Shown here: piece after piece, positions 6,841-16,291 of the stretch
How positions within the stretch are numbered: position 1 is the stretch's first letter
Layout: each line of letters begins with the position of its first letter
NCBI RefSeq assembly: GCF_001274635.1
Contig: NZ_LBGV01000001.1
Location: 3,100,001 to 3,164,000, forward strand
Origin: Persicobacter sp. CCB-QB2
GTDB lineage: Bacteria > Bacteroidota > Bacteroidia > Cytophagales > Cyclobacteriaceae
DNA length: 64,000 bases
Reading direction: 5' to 3'
Position numbers and translations under genes: made by a program
The notes under the pieces: model-generated
Seen by the model: only the letters and a program-made list of their open reading frames with translations
Told to the model about the DNA's origin: nothing
Databases searched by the model: none

Positions 6841-8109
6841 TTATGCTTGTTTTGATGGTTCTACTTTATCTTTATTCAGAGTGAACAGATAAACCGCTCC
6901 GGCGATCATCATAAATACCCCTATGTACACGACCCACAACCATGGATCTCTCACCAACTCCACCACTGACAGATTGGACCACTTGCCTTTCTCGGCATCA
7001 TAGCTCAATTGGTAAATTTTCCAGTCACCCACCTTTATCGGATGGTTCACCTCAATCAGTGCTTCCTCGGAAGTTTCCTCTTCCGGACGGAAGATTTTCA
7101 CCTCCGAAGCATATCGCTTAGGATCCGGCGGTGCCATGGCTAAAGTGTGCGTGCTGTCCAACATTAACCATGCAGGAGAAGCCGCAAAGCTACCTGCACT
7201 TACCCAGCCTTCCACTTTCTCGCCATTCGGCTTGGTCACCTCAGCGTATACGGTAGCGGCCGCACCAATTTGATTCACTTCCTCATAGCGGGCATTTGAG
7301 GCATCCGCCACATAGGCGGCAGCAGGCATCAATCGCTTCACCTGAATATCAAAACCCATCATATTGCCGGCGGTAGAATCATTTTCTACCGTGAGGAAAT
7401 ACTGTGCAGCAGCATCATAAATCTGTCCGGTCTTCGGGTGCACCATCATCAGTTTCGGATCGTATTCCTCCATGATAAACGCTTTCAACTCCAAAGCCAG
7501 ATCCAATTCATAAATCTGCCCTTTGGCATCGTAGGCTCTCCATTCCGGCTGTCCGGTGTATAAATCCATCGACAGTCGCTGCACATCATAAGCGCCAAAT
7601 CCGGCCGCCCACAGGGCAATCCACAAACCGGCATGGTTCGCAAAGAAACCCCAGTTTTTATTCCGCCATGGGAAGCAACGCTTCATGGTAGCAAAACCAA
7701 GAGAAACTAACAGGAAGAAATAAGATAAAATGAAAGGGTAGGAGGAGGTCATCTGATTCCAGCCCAAATCCATGATCCAGTGCGGATCCAAATGTGCTTG
7801 TTGTGGCGTAAGCGCCATGATCACGGACAACAGTCCGAAGAAAGATAAGCTCACAATGGCCACTGGTACTCCGGCCAGCCATTTCACCCAGGCTTTTTTT
7901 CTATTGAAAAAGTACAGTAAAACGATGGCAGCAACCAGGACTGATCCCGCAATGATATTGGCCGGCCACATCATGGCCACATCGGGAAATGGCCCATTCA
8001 TAAATTGAAGTGCGGCCCCAATCAACCACAAGCCCGCAACCGTCACCCATGCTTCCGCATATCCCAGAGCGCCTGTCCAAAGCTTTCTTTTCTGCTTCTT
8101 ATTTTCCAT
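6841..8109 (-). CDS. ResB/Ccs1-like cytochrome c biogenesis protein
   Basis: 422 residues: about four N-terminal membrane helices, a large periplasmic domain (about 180-380) and a C-terminal helix (LWVVYIGVFMMIAGAVYLF). Conserved histidine-bearing stretches NHAGLWI and NHPIKVGDWKIYQLSYD match ResB. It forms the haem-delivery complex with CcsA. A terminator lies between nrfA and this gene, so expression relative to nrfHA may be reduced by read-through, or it may have its own promoter. Confidence 0.88.
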   Translation of the reverse strand: MENKKQKRKLWTGALGYAEAWVTVAGLWLIGAALQFMNGPFPDVAMMWPANIIAGSVLVAAIVLLYFFNRKKAWVKWLAGVPVAIVSLSFFGLLSVIMALTPQQAHLDPHWIMDLGWNQMTSSYPFILSYFFLLVSLGFATMKRCFPWRNKNWGFFANHAGLWIALWAAGFGAYDVQRLSMDLYTGQPEWRAYDAKGQIYELDLALELKAFIMEEYDPKLMMVHPKTGQIYDAAAQYFLTVENDSTAGNMMGFDIQVKRLMPAAAYVADASNARYEEVNQIGAAATVYAEVTKPNGEKVEGWVSAGSFAASPAWLMLDSTHTLAMAPPDPKRYASEVKIFRPEEETSEEALIEVNHPIKVGDWKIYQLSYDAEKGKWSNLSVVELVRDPWLWVVYIGVFMMIAGAVYLFTLNKDKVEPSKQA

Positions 8110-8182
8110 CTTCTTAGCAATAGATTTTCTTAATTCCTGACAATTCGCAGATCAAAACATGATCATTGATGGTGTTTTGCGC

Positions 8183-8210
8183 AAAAAACGGGAGAATGAA
8201 CTCCTCCCGT
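8183..8210 (-). terminator. Terminator or attenuator between nrfA and the ResB-like gene
   Basis: Minus-strand stem CGGGAG / CTCCCG (8204-8209 with 8189-8194) followed by six T (complement of 8183-8188). It lies inside the cluster, 66 bp after the nrfA stop. Confidence 0.75.
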
Positions 8211-8275
8211 CTTTACTTTGCCTCTTAAGCTCAGCAATTCAAAGATTGCTCCAATATGCTTGCCTCGAAATTGTT

Positions 8276-9775
8276 TTATTTCATCAACTTACCATTTGCC
8301 TTGGCTTCTTCCAACCACTTAGGCAATAGGTTTTGCTTAAAGTCTTCTTTTTGTTTTTCCAACTTCGCCATATCCAAACCAACGGATTTTTGTGCTTTCT
8401 CTTTCGTAGAGAAATCCGGAAGTGGAACATCTTTGGTATAACCTAAGTCAACCAATACTTTCTTGATCTCCATACGTGCCTGGTAAGACTTCTCAAGGGC
8501 AGATCCCAAGATACGCGCGATCTCTACTGGTGCGTGGAAAGAGGAACCATGTGCCGCAACAGCGAAATCCCATCTCCAACCCGCGTGGCGAATCAAAGTC
8601 AAAGCTTCTTTCATTTGTGCTGGAGTAGCACCTTGTTCCCAGGCGAAACCTGCTTCCAGGTGAGCAATCGCCAATTCACGCTCTACTTTATCACGTGTTT
8701 CTTTGATCGCATCCTGACGCTCATAAACGTTAGCCGTCAATGTTTCTGCATCCTCGCGGTGACATACCTGACAAGAGTTTGCAATATTGTTCAATGGAGA
8801 CTGGATGTGGTGATCAGTGAATTTCTGACCGCCTTCAGTTTTATATGGCATGTGACAGTCCGCACAAGATACACCACGCTGACCGTGAATACCCATTTGC
8901 CAGGTTTCATAACCTGGGTGCTGTGCTTTCAACATCGGCGCTTTAGAGATAGAGTGTGTCCAGTCAGAGAAATCAATCGCATCGTAGTATTTCTCCATAT
9001 CCTCTACTTTGAAACCTTCATCCCATGGGAAAGTCAAATAATTCTCTTTGCCATCACGCTTGTCGAAGTAGTACTCTACGTGACACTGCGCACAAACCAA
9101 AGTACGCATCTCCTGGTGAGAAGCATCATTGATATCTTTACCCTGACGCTCGAAAGCTTCGGCCAATGCCGGACGGCTGATTTGCAAGTTCATGGTCTCA
9201 GAATCGTGACAGTCTGCACAACCAATTGGGTTCACAATCTCAGAACCTTTACCGGCCCACTTTCCTTTGTAGAATTCTGCCACTCCATGCTCCTCCATCA
9301 TACGAGGTACATCCGGAGACTTACAAGTCCAACAAGTCGCTGGCATAGGACCGTCATTCTCATCTACTGGACCACCTGTACGTAAAGTGTTTTGAATATC
9401 CTCCACCGCATAGAAGTGACCACGTGGTGCATTATAGTCTTTCGAGAAACCATAACCTGCCCAAAGTACCACCAAGTTTGGATCCTCTTCCAACATGTCA
9501 CGCTCTACATTTCCATTGTATTTTGAAACGAAATCCATTTCCGAAGTCTCCTTCCAGGACTGGTACTCGCGTGGATAATTCTCTCCCCACAATTCGTTTC
9601 TTGCTTCTGTTTTAGACAAAGCTTTCATTGGTTTGTTCACCAGCTGAGCTTCAACCCGTCGCTCAGTAATAGAAGAAGCCAACAAGCCCAGGCAGAAAAC
9701 TGCTACCAGGGAAAGTCCGAATAACAACCAACCCAACCAGGGTTTATTGTTTACGCTTTTGGAAATATTCGCCAT
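8276..9775 (-). CDS. nrfA: Pentahaem cytochrome c nitrite reductase catalytic subunit
   Basis: 499 residues, with an N-terminal membrane-type signal. The catalytic haem motif is the NrfA-specific CWTCK (148-152), and four CxxCH motifs follow at 186, 228, 304 and 335. This is the exact pattern of ammonia-forming nitrite reductase (nitrite plus six electrons to ammonium, periplasm). GIHGQRGVSCADCH carries the distal histidine region. It starts 19 bp after nrfH, its quinol-oxidising partner. Length matches the family. Confidence 0.97.
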   Translation of the reverse strand: MANISKSVNNKPWLGWLLFGLSLVAVFCLGLLASSITERRVEAQLVNKPMKALSKTEARNELWGENYPREYQSWKETSEMDFVSKYNGNVERDMLEEDPNLVVLWAGYGFSKDYNAPRGHFYAVEDIQNTLRTGGPVDENDGPMPATCWTCKSPDVPRMMEEHGVAEFYKGKWAGKGSEIVNPIGCADCHDSETMNLQISRPALAEAFERQGKDINDASHQEMRTLVCAQCHVEYYFDKRDGKENYLTFPWDEGFKVEDMEKYYDAIDFSDWTHSISKAPMLKAQHPGYETWQMGIHGQRGVSCADCHMPYKTEGGQKFTDHHIQSPLNNIANSCQVCHREDAETLTANVYERQDAIKETRDKVERELAIAHLEAGFAWEQGATPAQMKEALTLIRHAGWRWDFAVAAHGSSFHAPVEIARILGSALEKSYQARMEIKKVLVDLGYTKDVPLPDFSTKEKAQKSVGLDMAKLEKQKEDFKQNLLPKWLEEAKANGKLMK

Positions 9776-9794
9776 ATCAATATCTAATTAAATC

Positions 9795-10379
9795 TTATTT
9801 CTTATTCGTTTTTTCTTTTAACCACTTTGGCACTACCGATGAAGGTAATGGCACACGCGCATTAGGCGTTGAGGACAAACTGTTCACCCGGCCGTGTGGC
9901 ACCTCGCGGTGACAATCCCAGCATAATTTCCCTTGCCCATGTTCTGCTTCCTGAAAGCTCACCTGTAGATTATCGTTAGCGGAAGTCAAATGATCATGAC
10001 AACGCTGACAGTTCTCTTGTACTACGGTAGCTCCTGCTTCATGAATCTTGATCACCTGAGGCTCTAAGCGCAAAGTGAACATCGTCGCATGGCGCAAACC
10101 GTCCATGGCTTTGAAATAATACTTGCGCGCCTGCGTATCATGCGGCACGTGGCAATCATTACAGGTTGCCTGCTCACGGTGGGAGCTGTGCTGCCAGGTT
10201 GCATACTGAGGAGCCATGATGTGACAGTTCACACAGGCCGCAGGATCATCGGATAAGTACACCCATGCTTTTGATACATAAAAGGTGTACGCCCCCAAAC
10301 CAGCAAAAACTCCCAATAGCATAATAACAGGAATTCGCCACTGCTTCGGTGGCATTAGAAATCTGAAAACCTTCCCCAT
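9795..10379 (-). CDS. nrfH: NrfH, membrane-anchored tetrahaem quinol dehydrogenase
   Basis: 194 residues. One N-terminal transmembrane helix is followed by four CxxCH motifs (CVNCH, CNDCH, CQRCH, CWDCH), the NapC/NirT/NrfH arrangement. It takes electrons from menaquinol and passes them to NrfA. It is the first gene of the minus-strand cluster. A Fur/PerR-like palindrome lies about 190 bp upstream, but no clear FNR-like site was found close to the start. Confidence 0.95.
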   Translation of the reverse strand: MGKVFRFLMPPKQWRIPVIMLLGVFAGLGAYTFYVSKAWVYLSDDPAACVNCHIMAPQYATWQHSSHREQATCNDCHVPHDTQARKYYFKAMDGLRHATMFTLRLEPQVIKIHEAGATVVQENCQRCHDHLTSANDNLQVSFQEAEHGQGKLCWDCHREVPHGRVNSLSSTPNARVPLPSSVVPKWLKEKTNKK

Positions 10380-10857
10380 ATTCTATATTAGTTTACCATA
10401 AAGGAGGGAAGAATCAGCTGCTTTAGAGAGGGTTAAAATTAGGTTATAATATGACAATTATCAGGAGTGAATAATTTTTTAATAAGATCCATTGTTGATT
10501 ATGAAATTGATGAAAAATGAGTCCCCCAAGCCAAAAAATTGCTATTGGTTTCATTCAATTGAAATTATTTAGAATGATTCTAAATGGTATTATCACTAAA
10601 AATAATAGTGGAATAGGAAATAATTATGTCAACATTAAACATACTCAAGCCACTCATCCTTAAAGCGCAATAAGGAAACCAGATTGTTAATATCATTTTT
10701 CATAACACCGATCGCAATATCAACTCCCGGGAAAATATAATTATTCCAATACAACCCTAAAAAATAATTTTCAATAAGATTTAAATTCATACAGTATTTT
10801 TCCTTTTAATTTTATACTTATTTCACCTTATGAAAAATTGCCATAAATTTACCGTCT
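10380..10857. other. Divergent intergenic region, nrfH / gldB
   Basis: AT-rich, with no coding signal on either strand. Apart from the palindrome at 10567-10585 and a small CACTA / TAGTG dyad near 10594-10610, nothing recognisable was found. Confidence 0.6.
10567..10585. promoter_or_regulatory. Fur/PerR-like palindromic operator
   Basis: ATTTAGAATGATTCTAAAT is a perfect 9-1-9 palindrome around G10576. It contains the 7-1-7 form (TTAGAAT-N-ATTCTAA) used by Fur/PerR-family metalloregulators. It lies between the divergent nrfH (188 bp) and gldB (273 bp). Which gene it serves is not clear. Confidence 0.5.
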
Positions 10858-11877
10858 ATGAATTTCAGCAAAATTAAATATTTCATGGTCCTTTTGACTG
10901 CGATTGCATGTGGCTGCAATCAAACAGAGGATCCTTGTGGCCAACAACCTAATACCGAAAATATTGCACTCCAGTTGGACTTTACTTCGACCGCTTCTGC
11001 ACTAAAAAAAATATCATCCAAAGAAGAAGTTGCGCTATTTTTAAAAAACCAACCGGCCTTTGCTACCCTCTTTTTGAAACAGGGACAGCACCCACACGAT
11101 TCTATCCTGGTCAATCAGCTATTTGACCGAAGTCAGCATCCGGCCTTTCAGGAATTAATCCAGGAATCGGAAAAAGTTTTCGATCAATATGACCTCAAGC
11201 AGGAGTTTGAGCAAGCTTTTAAAAACATCAAATACCATTACCCCGAATTTAAGGCACCGAGAATCGTGACGGGCGTTACCGGCTTTGACACCAACTTTCA
11301 GGGCTTTGACGACGACCTCTACGTTTCGGACAGCCTCATTATCATCGGGCTGGATTATTTTCTTGGGGAAGGCGCCAAATACCGCCCCAACAGCATGCCA
11401 CAGTATATTTTGCGAAGATACTCACCGGAATATATTGTCCCCTCAGTAATCAACCAACTGGCCGATGGCTTTATGCGCTCCAATGCCAAGGACCGCAGCA
11501 TGCTGGCGGACATGATATTTTATGGAAAGTCGTATTATTTCACCAAACAAATCCTCCCTTGCGTGGCAGATACGGTGATCATTGGCTATACCGAAGAGGA
11601 ATTTAAAGAATCAAAGGAGCACAGTAAAGTGATTTGGGCCAGCCTGGTGAAAAATCAAATGTTATATGAATCCGGAAATGAATTAAAGAAAAAGTTCATT
11701 GGAGAGCGCCCGAAAACACTGGAAATCGGTGAAAAATGCCCGGGAAGAATTGGCCAATGGGTAGGCTGGGAGATCGTAAAGAAATATATGGAAGAAAATG
11801 AATCCGCGGATCTAAAAAGCCTAATGGCCAACCCGAATGCGGAAAATATTTTTGCCCATTCTAAATACAAAGGCTAG
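10858..11877 (+). CDS. gldB: Gliding motility lipoprotein GldB
   Basis: 339 residues with a lipoprotein signal (LTAIACGC). The body has GldB-family features: DYFLGEGAKYRPNSMPQYI, RRYSPEYIVPSVINQ and the C-terminal GRIGQWVGWEIVKKYMEEN with a final SKYKG. GldB is required for gliding and for stability of the type IX secretion machinery in Bacteroidota. The ATG follows ATTTACCGTCT with almost no leader. It ends convergently with the asparagine-synthetase-like gene, with repeat copy 4 between. Confidence 0.88.
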   Translation: MNFSKIKYFMVLLTAIACGCNQTEDPCGQQPNTENIALQLDFTSTASALKKISSKEEVALFLKNQPAFATLFLKQGQHPHDSILVNQLFDRSQHPAFQELIQESEKVFDQYDLKQEFEQAFKNIKYHYPEFKAPRIVTGVTGFDTNFQGFDDDLYVSDSLIIIGLDYFLGEGAKYRPNSMPQYILRRYSPEYIVPSVINQLADGFMRSNAKDRSMLADMIFYGKSYYFTKQILPCVADTVIIGYTEEEFKESKEHSKVIWASLVKNQMLYESGNELKKKFIGERPKTLEIGEKCPGRIGQWVGWEIVKKYMEENESADLKSLMANPNAENIFAHSKYKG

Positions 11878-11892
11878 GGCAAAACCCCACTA

Positions 11893-12113
11893 TTAACCCG
11901 AATTATTCACCGCTCAATTCATTAACTAAGCGCAACAACTGGTTTTTAGTTTGTTATGATATGTTTTCTTTGATTTATAATAGCCCAAAATTGGGCAAGC
12001 TTGCTTTCTCCTCATTCATCTGTTTCGTTGGAAAAAAATGAAATAGGAAAAATTTCTTCATTTTTTCCGCCTTACAGCTAAACGAGGGTTTTCGCAAGAA
12101 TAATCCGGCTTAG
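11893..12113 (-). repeat. TTAA-bounded dispersed element, copy 4 (reverse orientation)
   Basis: Begins TTAACCCGAATTATTCACCG and ends with a decayed AATAATCCGGCTTAG. The core is the reverse complement of the other copies. It lies between convergent genes. Confidence 0.92.
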
Positions 12114-12145
12114 AAAAAGGAAGAGCCTGCGCCCTTCCTTTTTTT
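12114..12145. terminator. Terminator between gldB and the asparagine-synthetase-like gene
   Basis: Perfect stem AAAAAGGAAG / CTTCCTTTTT with a 10-base loop, A-run on one side and T-run on the other, so it can act in both directions. Confidence 0.75.
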
Positions 12146-13970
12146 ATTCCCCAAAATGAAAATCTAACCAGGCGCCCATCACAGCGGCTGCCCACAGTTG
12201 GTCCTCAAACTGAGCTTTTCCTTTTTCCGCCGCTTTCAGCATGCCCTGGATTTCTTCGAAGTCCAAATATTGATACACCAGCGCATCTTCCTTTTGCAGT
12301 TGATGCTTTATTATATCTGCCTTACCGGATTTTAAATAATTCGCAAGCGGTAAGCGACTATCGTAATGTGGCCGTGCGGCAACCTTTTCCTTGGCCCAAT
12401 TCTTCAACCAATGCTTTACAGTCGCATTTTGCTCACTATTAAAGTGTCTAGCAGATTTTAAGCCTTCTTCCAACACCAACTCATTCAAAAAAGGATACCG
12501 CACCTCAATCCCATTCTGACGATAAAACTGGGAAGACTCCACATATAAGCGACCTGGAAGATCTTGCTTAAACTGCCATTCCCGCAGAGCTTTATAATCA
12601 CTCCCCATATCCCCCTCTGCGCTATCCCCAAAAAGGCTGAATAAATTTTGCGCCGTGATCGAGGGGGATTCGTCAATATGTCGGCCCAACAAATGAATTA
12701 AGTCCAGGTGCTTTTTAACTGGCAGGAAAGATTTTGAAGGCAATACCCCTTCCAGCTTTTTAATCATGGGAATCCATGACTTTAACAAATCATATTTTTC
12801 GAGATACAAGCCAAAACCAAAAGTAGCATTATCCGCTCCCAACAAGGTATTTCCCCCTTCAGCAGATAGCACCACTTCGGATCGGCCATCAATAAACTGT
12901 GCCAGCAGATAATGAATAAATCCGCTCATTCTCAGACAGGGCACCTCCATTTGGGAGATGTAATCTTCCCAGTGCTCTAATGATTTTTCAGTAAGCAAAT
13001 CCTGATATAATGCTAATCCCTCCTCATAGGAAGTATCTTCCGCAAACTTATAATCCGCATATCGCTGATCCACCTCTGAAGGATCCACTGCAAGTCCATA
13101 AGCCAATGCGGGGCGGATGCCTGCCTCTCTTCCTAAAGCCGCCAATGTGGTACTCATCTGACCGCCGGTAAAAAGCAAACCAATGTTCTTATCCCCCGAG
13201 GTTTCCATGAACAAAGTATCGATCAAAGCCTCCTTCAATCCCTCCTCATCAGTTTCCGTTTGCGCAGAAAAGTAGTTATCCACCGACTTACACACATTTG
13301 TGGAAAACTGCCAACCTTCCTTTCCACAGCTAAGCTGCAGCTGCGTCCCCCATGTAAGGTTTTTTACATTTTTATAAATGGTAGCCCCCTCAGAGACGTA
13401 ACCCTGAGATAACAGTTTCGCAACTTCCACCTGATCAAGCGCTTTATCTGTCAAGCCCGATGCAATAACGGAGGACAATGAGGTGGAAAACACCCAAAAA
13501 TTTTCCGACTGATAGTTGAATATTTGCTTCGAACCATAAGAGTTATCCACAATTTTCAACTTATTAACAGACTTATCCACATAAAATCCCGCAAAATCAC
13601 CATTTACCTCTGAATATTGGGGATTTTCGGTCTTTTCCTCCCATTTCATCCACACCTCCGCCACAGACATGGAACCGAATACAGCCCCTTCACTGACCAG
13701 TTGATTTTTAATATCATGATAATTAAAGAGTTGCCCATCCATGGCCGCATATCGTGTACGTTCTTTGGTGGAAACGGGCTGTAAACTCCGGATATCTTTG
13801 TCATCCAACAGCAAATTATTCACCCCAAGGAAGATTTGCCCTTCCGGCATGTGGATTACTTCCCATCGCCCCGCTGAGTTTCCATAACCTTCTGCTGCCT
13901 GCAGCATCCGCTCTATAACTTCGGCGGTTAACACTCCCTGACGATCCCAAATTGCATGTATTGCTGACAT
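12144..13970 (-). CDS. Degenerate asparagine synthetase (AsnB)-like protein
   Basis: 608 residues, the size and layout of glutamine-hydrolysing asparagine synthetase: N-terminal Ntn domain (MSAIHAIWDRQG, then LFNYHDIKNQL where AsnB has its NGEIYN motif) and C-terminal synthetase domain. Both catalytic signatures are damaged. The nucleophile Cys2 is Ser (MSAI instead of MCGI), and the pyrophosphate loop SGGxDS reads TGGQMST. It may be a pseudoenzyme or a distant AsnB/lasso-cyclase relative; no McjB-type peptidase or precursor peptide was seen nearby. The frame is intact, which argues for retained function. Confidence 0.7.
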   Translation of the reverse strand: MSAIHAIWDRQGVLTAEVIERMLQAAEGYGNSAGRWEVIHMPEGQIFLGVNNLLLDDKDIRSLQPVSTKERTRYAAMDGQLFNYHDIKNQLVSEGAVFGSMSVAEVWMKWEEKTENPQYSEVNGDFAGFYVDKSVNKLKIVDNSYGSKQIFNYQSENFWVFSTSLSSVIASGLTDKALDQVEVAKLLSQGYVSEGATIYKNVKNLTWGTQLQLSCGKEGWQFSTNVCKSVDNYFSAQTETDEEGLKEALIDTLFMETSGDKNIGLLFTGGQMSTTLAALGREAGIRPALAYGLAVDPSEVDQRYADYKFAEDTSYEEGLALYQDLLTEKSLEHWEDYISQMEVPCLRMSGFIHYLLAQFIDGRSEVVLSAEGGNTLLGADNATFGFGLYLEKYDLLKSWIPMIKKLEGVLPSKSFLPVKKHLDLIHLLGRHIDESPSITAQNLFSLFGDSAEGDMGSDYKALREWQFKQDLPGRLYVESSQFYRQNGIEVRYPFLNELVLEEGLKSARHFNSEQNATVKHWLKNWAKEKVAARPHYDSRLPLANYLKSGKADIIKHQLQKEDALVYQYLDFEEIQGMLKAAEKGKAQFEDQLWAAAVMGAWLDFHFGE

Positions 13971-14056
13971 ATTTAGTTTGAATAATTTCTATTGGAATAA
14001 CGGCTATGGCCTTCCCACAAAGGTTGACAATCACTGAAAAAACATAGCCTGAATAT

Positions 14057-14704
14057 TTATATAAACGCGCCCTTTTCAAAGGAACGGCAAAAGGCCGAAA
14101 TCTTACAATCTTCACATTTTGGCTTACGCGCCAGGCAAATATAGCGCCCATGTAAAATCAACCAATGATGCGCTTTGGGCACCACCTCTTTGGGGATGTG
14201 GCGCATCAATTGTTTTTCCACCTCCAAAGGAGTGGAAGCATTCTGATTCACCAGTCCCATCCTTTTGGATACACGAAAAACATGGGTATCCACCGCCATG
14301 GCAGGCTGATTGTAAATCACCGATACGATCACATTGGCCGTTTTCCGACCCACTCCGGGCAATTTTACTAATTCCTCTACCGTAGCAGGGACTTCACTGT
14401 TAAAATCCTCCACCAACATTTTCGCCATTCCAATCAGGTGTTTCGTCTTATTGTTGGGATAAGAAATGGATTTGATATAGGGGAATAGCTCATCAAAATG
14501 CGTGGCTGCCAAATGCGCTACGGTAGGAAAGTCTTCGAAAATTTTTGGCGTCACCATATTGACGCGCTTATCGGTACACTGGGCAGATAGGGCCACGGCG
14601 ACAATAAGTTCATAAGGATTGGAATAATTGAGCTCTGTTTCAACTTCCGGCTGGGCTTGGGCGAAATAGTCCAATATGCCCTGATAGCGTTCTTTACGGG
14701 TCAT
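14057..14704 (-). CDS. nth: Endonuclease III
   Basis: 215 residues. The helix-hairpin-helix LVKLPGVGRKTANVI carries the catalytic lysine of this family, and AVDTHVFRVSKRMG carries the catalytic aspartate. The C-terminal C-x6-C-x2-C-x5-C (CLARKPKCEDCKISAFC) binds the [4Fe-4S] cluster. It removes oxidised pyrimidines in base excision repair. A Bacteroidota-typical length; no neighbours of related function. Confidence 0.95.
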   Translation of the reverse strand: MTRKERYQGILDYFAQAQPEVETELNYSNPYELIVAVALSAQCTDKRVNMVTPKIFEDFPTVAHLAATHFDELFPYIKSISYPNNKTKHLIGMAKMLVEDFNSEVPATVEELVKLPGVGRKTANVIVSVIYNQPAMAVDTHVFRVSKRMGLVNQNASTPLEVEKQLMRHIPKEVVPKAHHWLILHGRYICLARKPKCEDCKISAFCRSFEKGAFI

Positions 14705-14804
14705 GATTTATGGCTTGTTTTCCACAAATTACACCCTTGTCGCTCAGCTGTGCAATTTTTCCTGAAAGATTCCTGCCTCAACAGCAATAATTCCCGCCCC
14801 TTTT

Positions 14805-15949
14805 TTAGAAGGCCTCCCGCATGGTAAAGAATATGGCCATCTCTTCTCCGGCAGTTTTGCCCACATCCAGGCGGAAATTCAAATGATCATCCGGCAATAG
14901 CTGAAATCGCAATCCGGCACCATACATCCATTTGCCATTTTTCACAAAGGGATTTTCCCATTCCGCACGTGTATTTCCCCAGCCCCCAAAAGCAGCAGCC
15001 CCAAATCGCCCGTAAATATGCCGGCGATATTCTGCCTGTACATAATAGATTTGATTATCAATATATCGGTTCGGGTGACCAATGGCTCGAAAATGATGCT
15101 TACCCCCAATTGTGGTAATTTGTAAAAGGGCACATCATCCCCCAGGACAAACTCATAATAAGCCTGAGCACCAATCACGTTTTTGGCGGAACCAATTTTC
15201 CAAAAGGAAGCCAGATCCAGTTCCAAATGATGAAAGTTAAAATCCCCGAAATAGTAGCGATAGTCAAAAGTAATTAATTGCCCCCGGCTAGGATACAGGA
15301 TATCATCCCGGGTATCAAAGCGGGCATCCAGCCCCAAACCTGTGGTAAATCCTCCTTCAAATCCCCTGATACTTTCATCCAGGCTCTCTCCTTCAAAACG
15401 ACTATTATCTACCCAGGAAACATCATAAGACAATCCCAGAAAAAACACATCGGTAAGAGGATTCAGCCAAACCCCGGTGGCCCCAAAAGTATTGGTTAAA
15501 AATTCCGTTGACGGCACATTGGGTCCTCCAATACCATAATACGTATCCGGAATTTGATACCAAAGGATTCTTGAGCCTAGAAGCCAGCCATTGGTGTGAT
15601 AAAAAATCACATCCGTATCCAGCATCATCTGTCCTTTGGTAGAATAAGCAAAAGAAGGAATGATGGTCGTTGGCCGGCTGTATTTGGTTTCCCTTTTTCG
15701 CTCTTTCTGATCTTTCAGTACGATCACAGGCATAATGCCTACATCTAAGCCGGCCCTTTCAGAATAATCCAGCAAAGGATAAAAGGACAGGGTATATTTT
15801 TCTTTATCAATAGTCACCCAATCCATTACATCTTCCACCAGCTTCATCTCTTGCCCTGAGGACAAACTATCAGCTTGATGTTGCGCATGGGCACTCCCTT
15901 GACATAAACCAATAAACAATAGAAAAAGGGCAAAAAGAGGCTTACTCAA
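14805..15949 (-). pseudogene. Omp85/surface-antigen-type outer-membrane barrel, frameshifted
   Basis: The signal peptide (SAHAQ) and barrel strands read in frame from 15949 to about 15108, then shift. Adding one C to the C-run 15103-15107 joins GKHHFRAIGHPNRYIDNQIY and a further 100 residues ending in MREAF at a TAA at 14805-14807, giving 381 residues. Without correction the frame runs on to 14942 with unrelated sequence. The restored protein looks like a BamA/TamA C-terminal barrel without POTRA domains. It could be decay, a phase switch or a sequencing error. Confidence 0.8.
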
Positions 15950-16280
15950 AACGATATTGTATTTTTAGAGATTCTAGTTACGCAAAAATCTCTGATAAAA
16001 CCTTAGAATGACCTGTTTTTAGAATTAGATTAACCCTTTCCATAATAATTGTACGATAAAAATTTATCACTCTATTTTTTTCAAAATCCCCAATGTCATC
16101 TTCATTATTCCTCATAATTATTAACAATAATGGCTTCACTTTTTTAGATACCTATAAAAACAGAAATCCCTCACCTACAGCAACAAGACAAATCAAACTC
16201 CACTAAATACCATTAACAAGGAGGAATAGTTAGATTCGGCTGAAGATTAACCTTTTTTTAACCAATATCTAAGAGAGACA
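15950..16280. other. AT-rich intergenic region
   Basis: Divergent gap between the barrel gene and the GAF/PAS gene. An AAGGAGGA stretch at about 16219 is not followed by an open frame. No repeat, RNA or clear operator was seen. Confidence 0.5.
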
Positions 16281-16291
16281 ATGGCTTTTTT

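Noticed and set aside
8534-9385. 283-codon plus-strand ORF
   Set aside because: It is antisense to nrfA, rich in Cys/Thr/Arg as expected from complementing haem-protein codons.
13273-13581. Several TTATCCAC(A) words in the asparagine-synthetase-like gene
   Set aside because: They arise from Val-Asp-Asn/Lys codons on the minus strand (GTGGATAA), so they are coding background, not an origin cluster.
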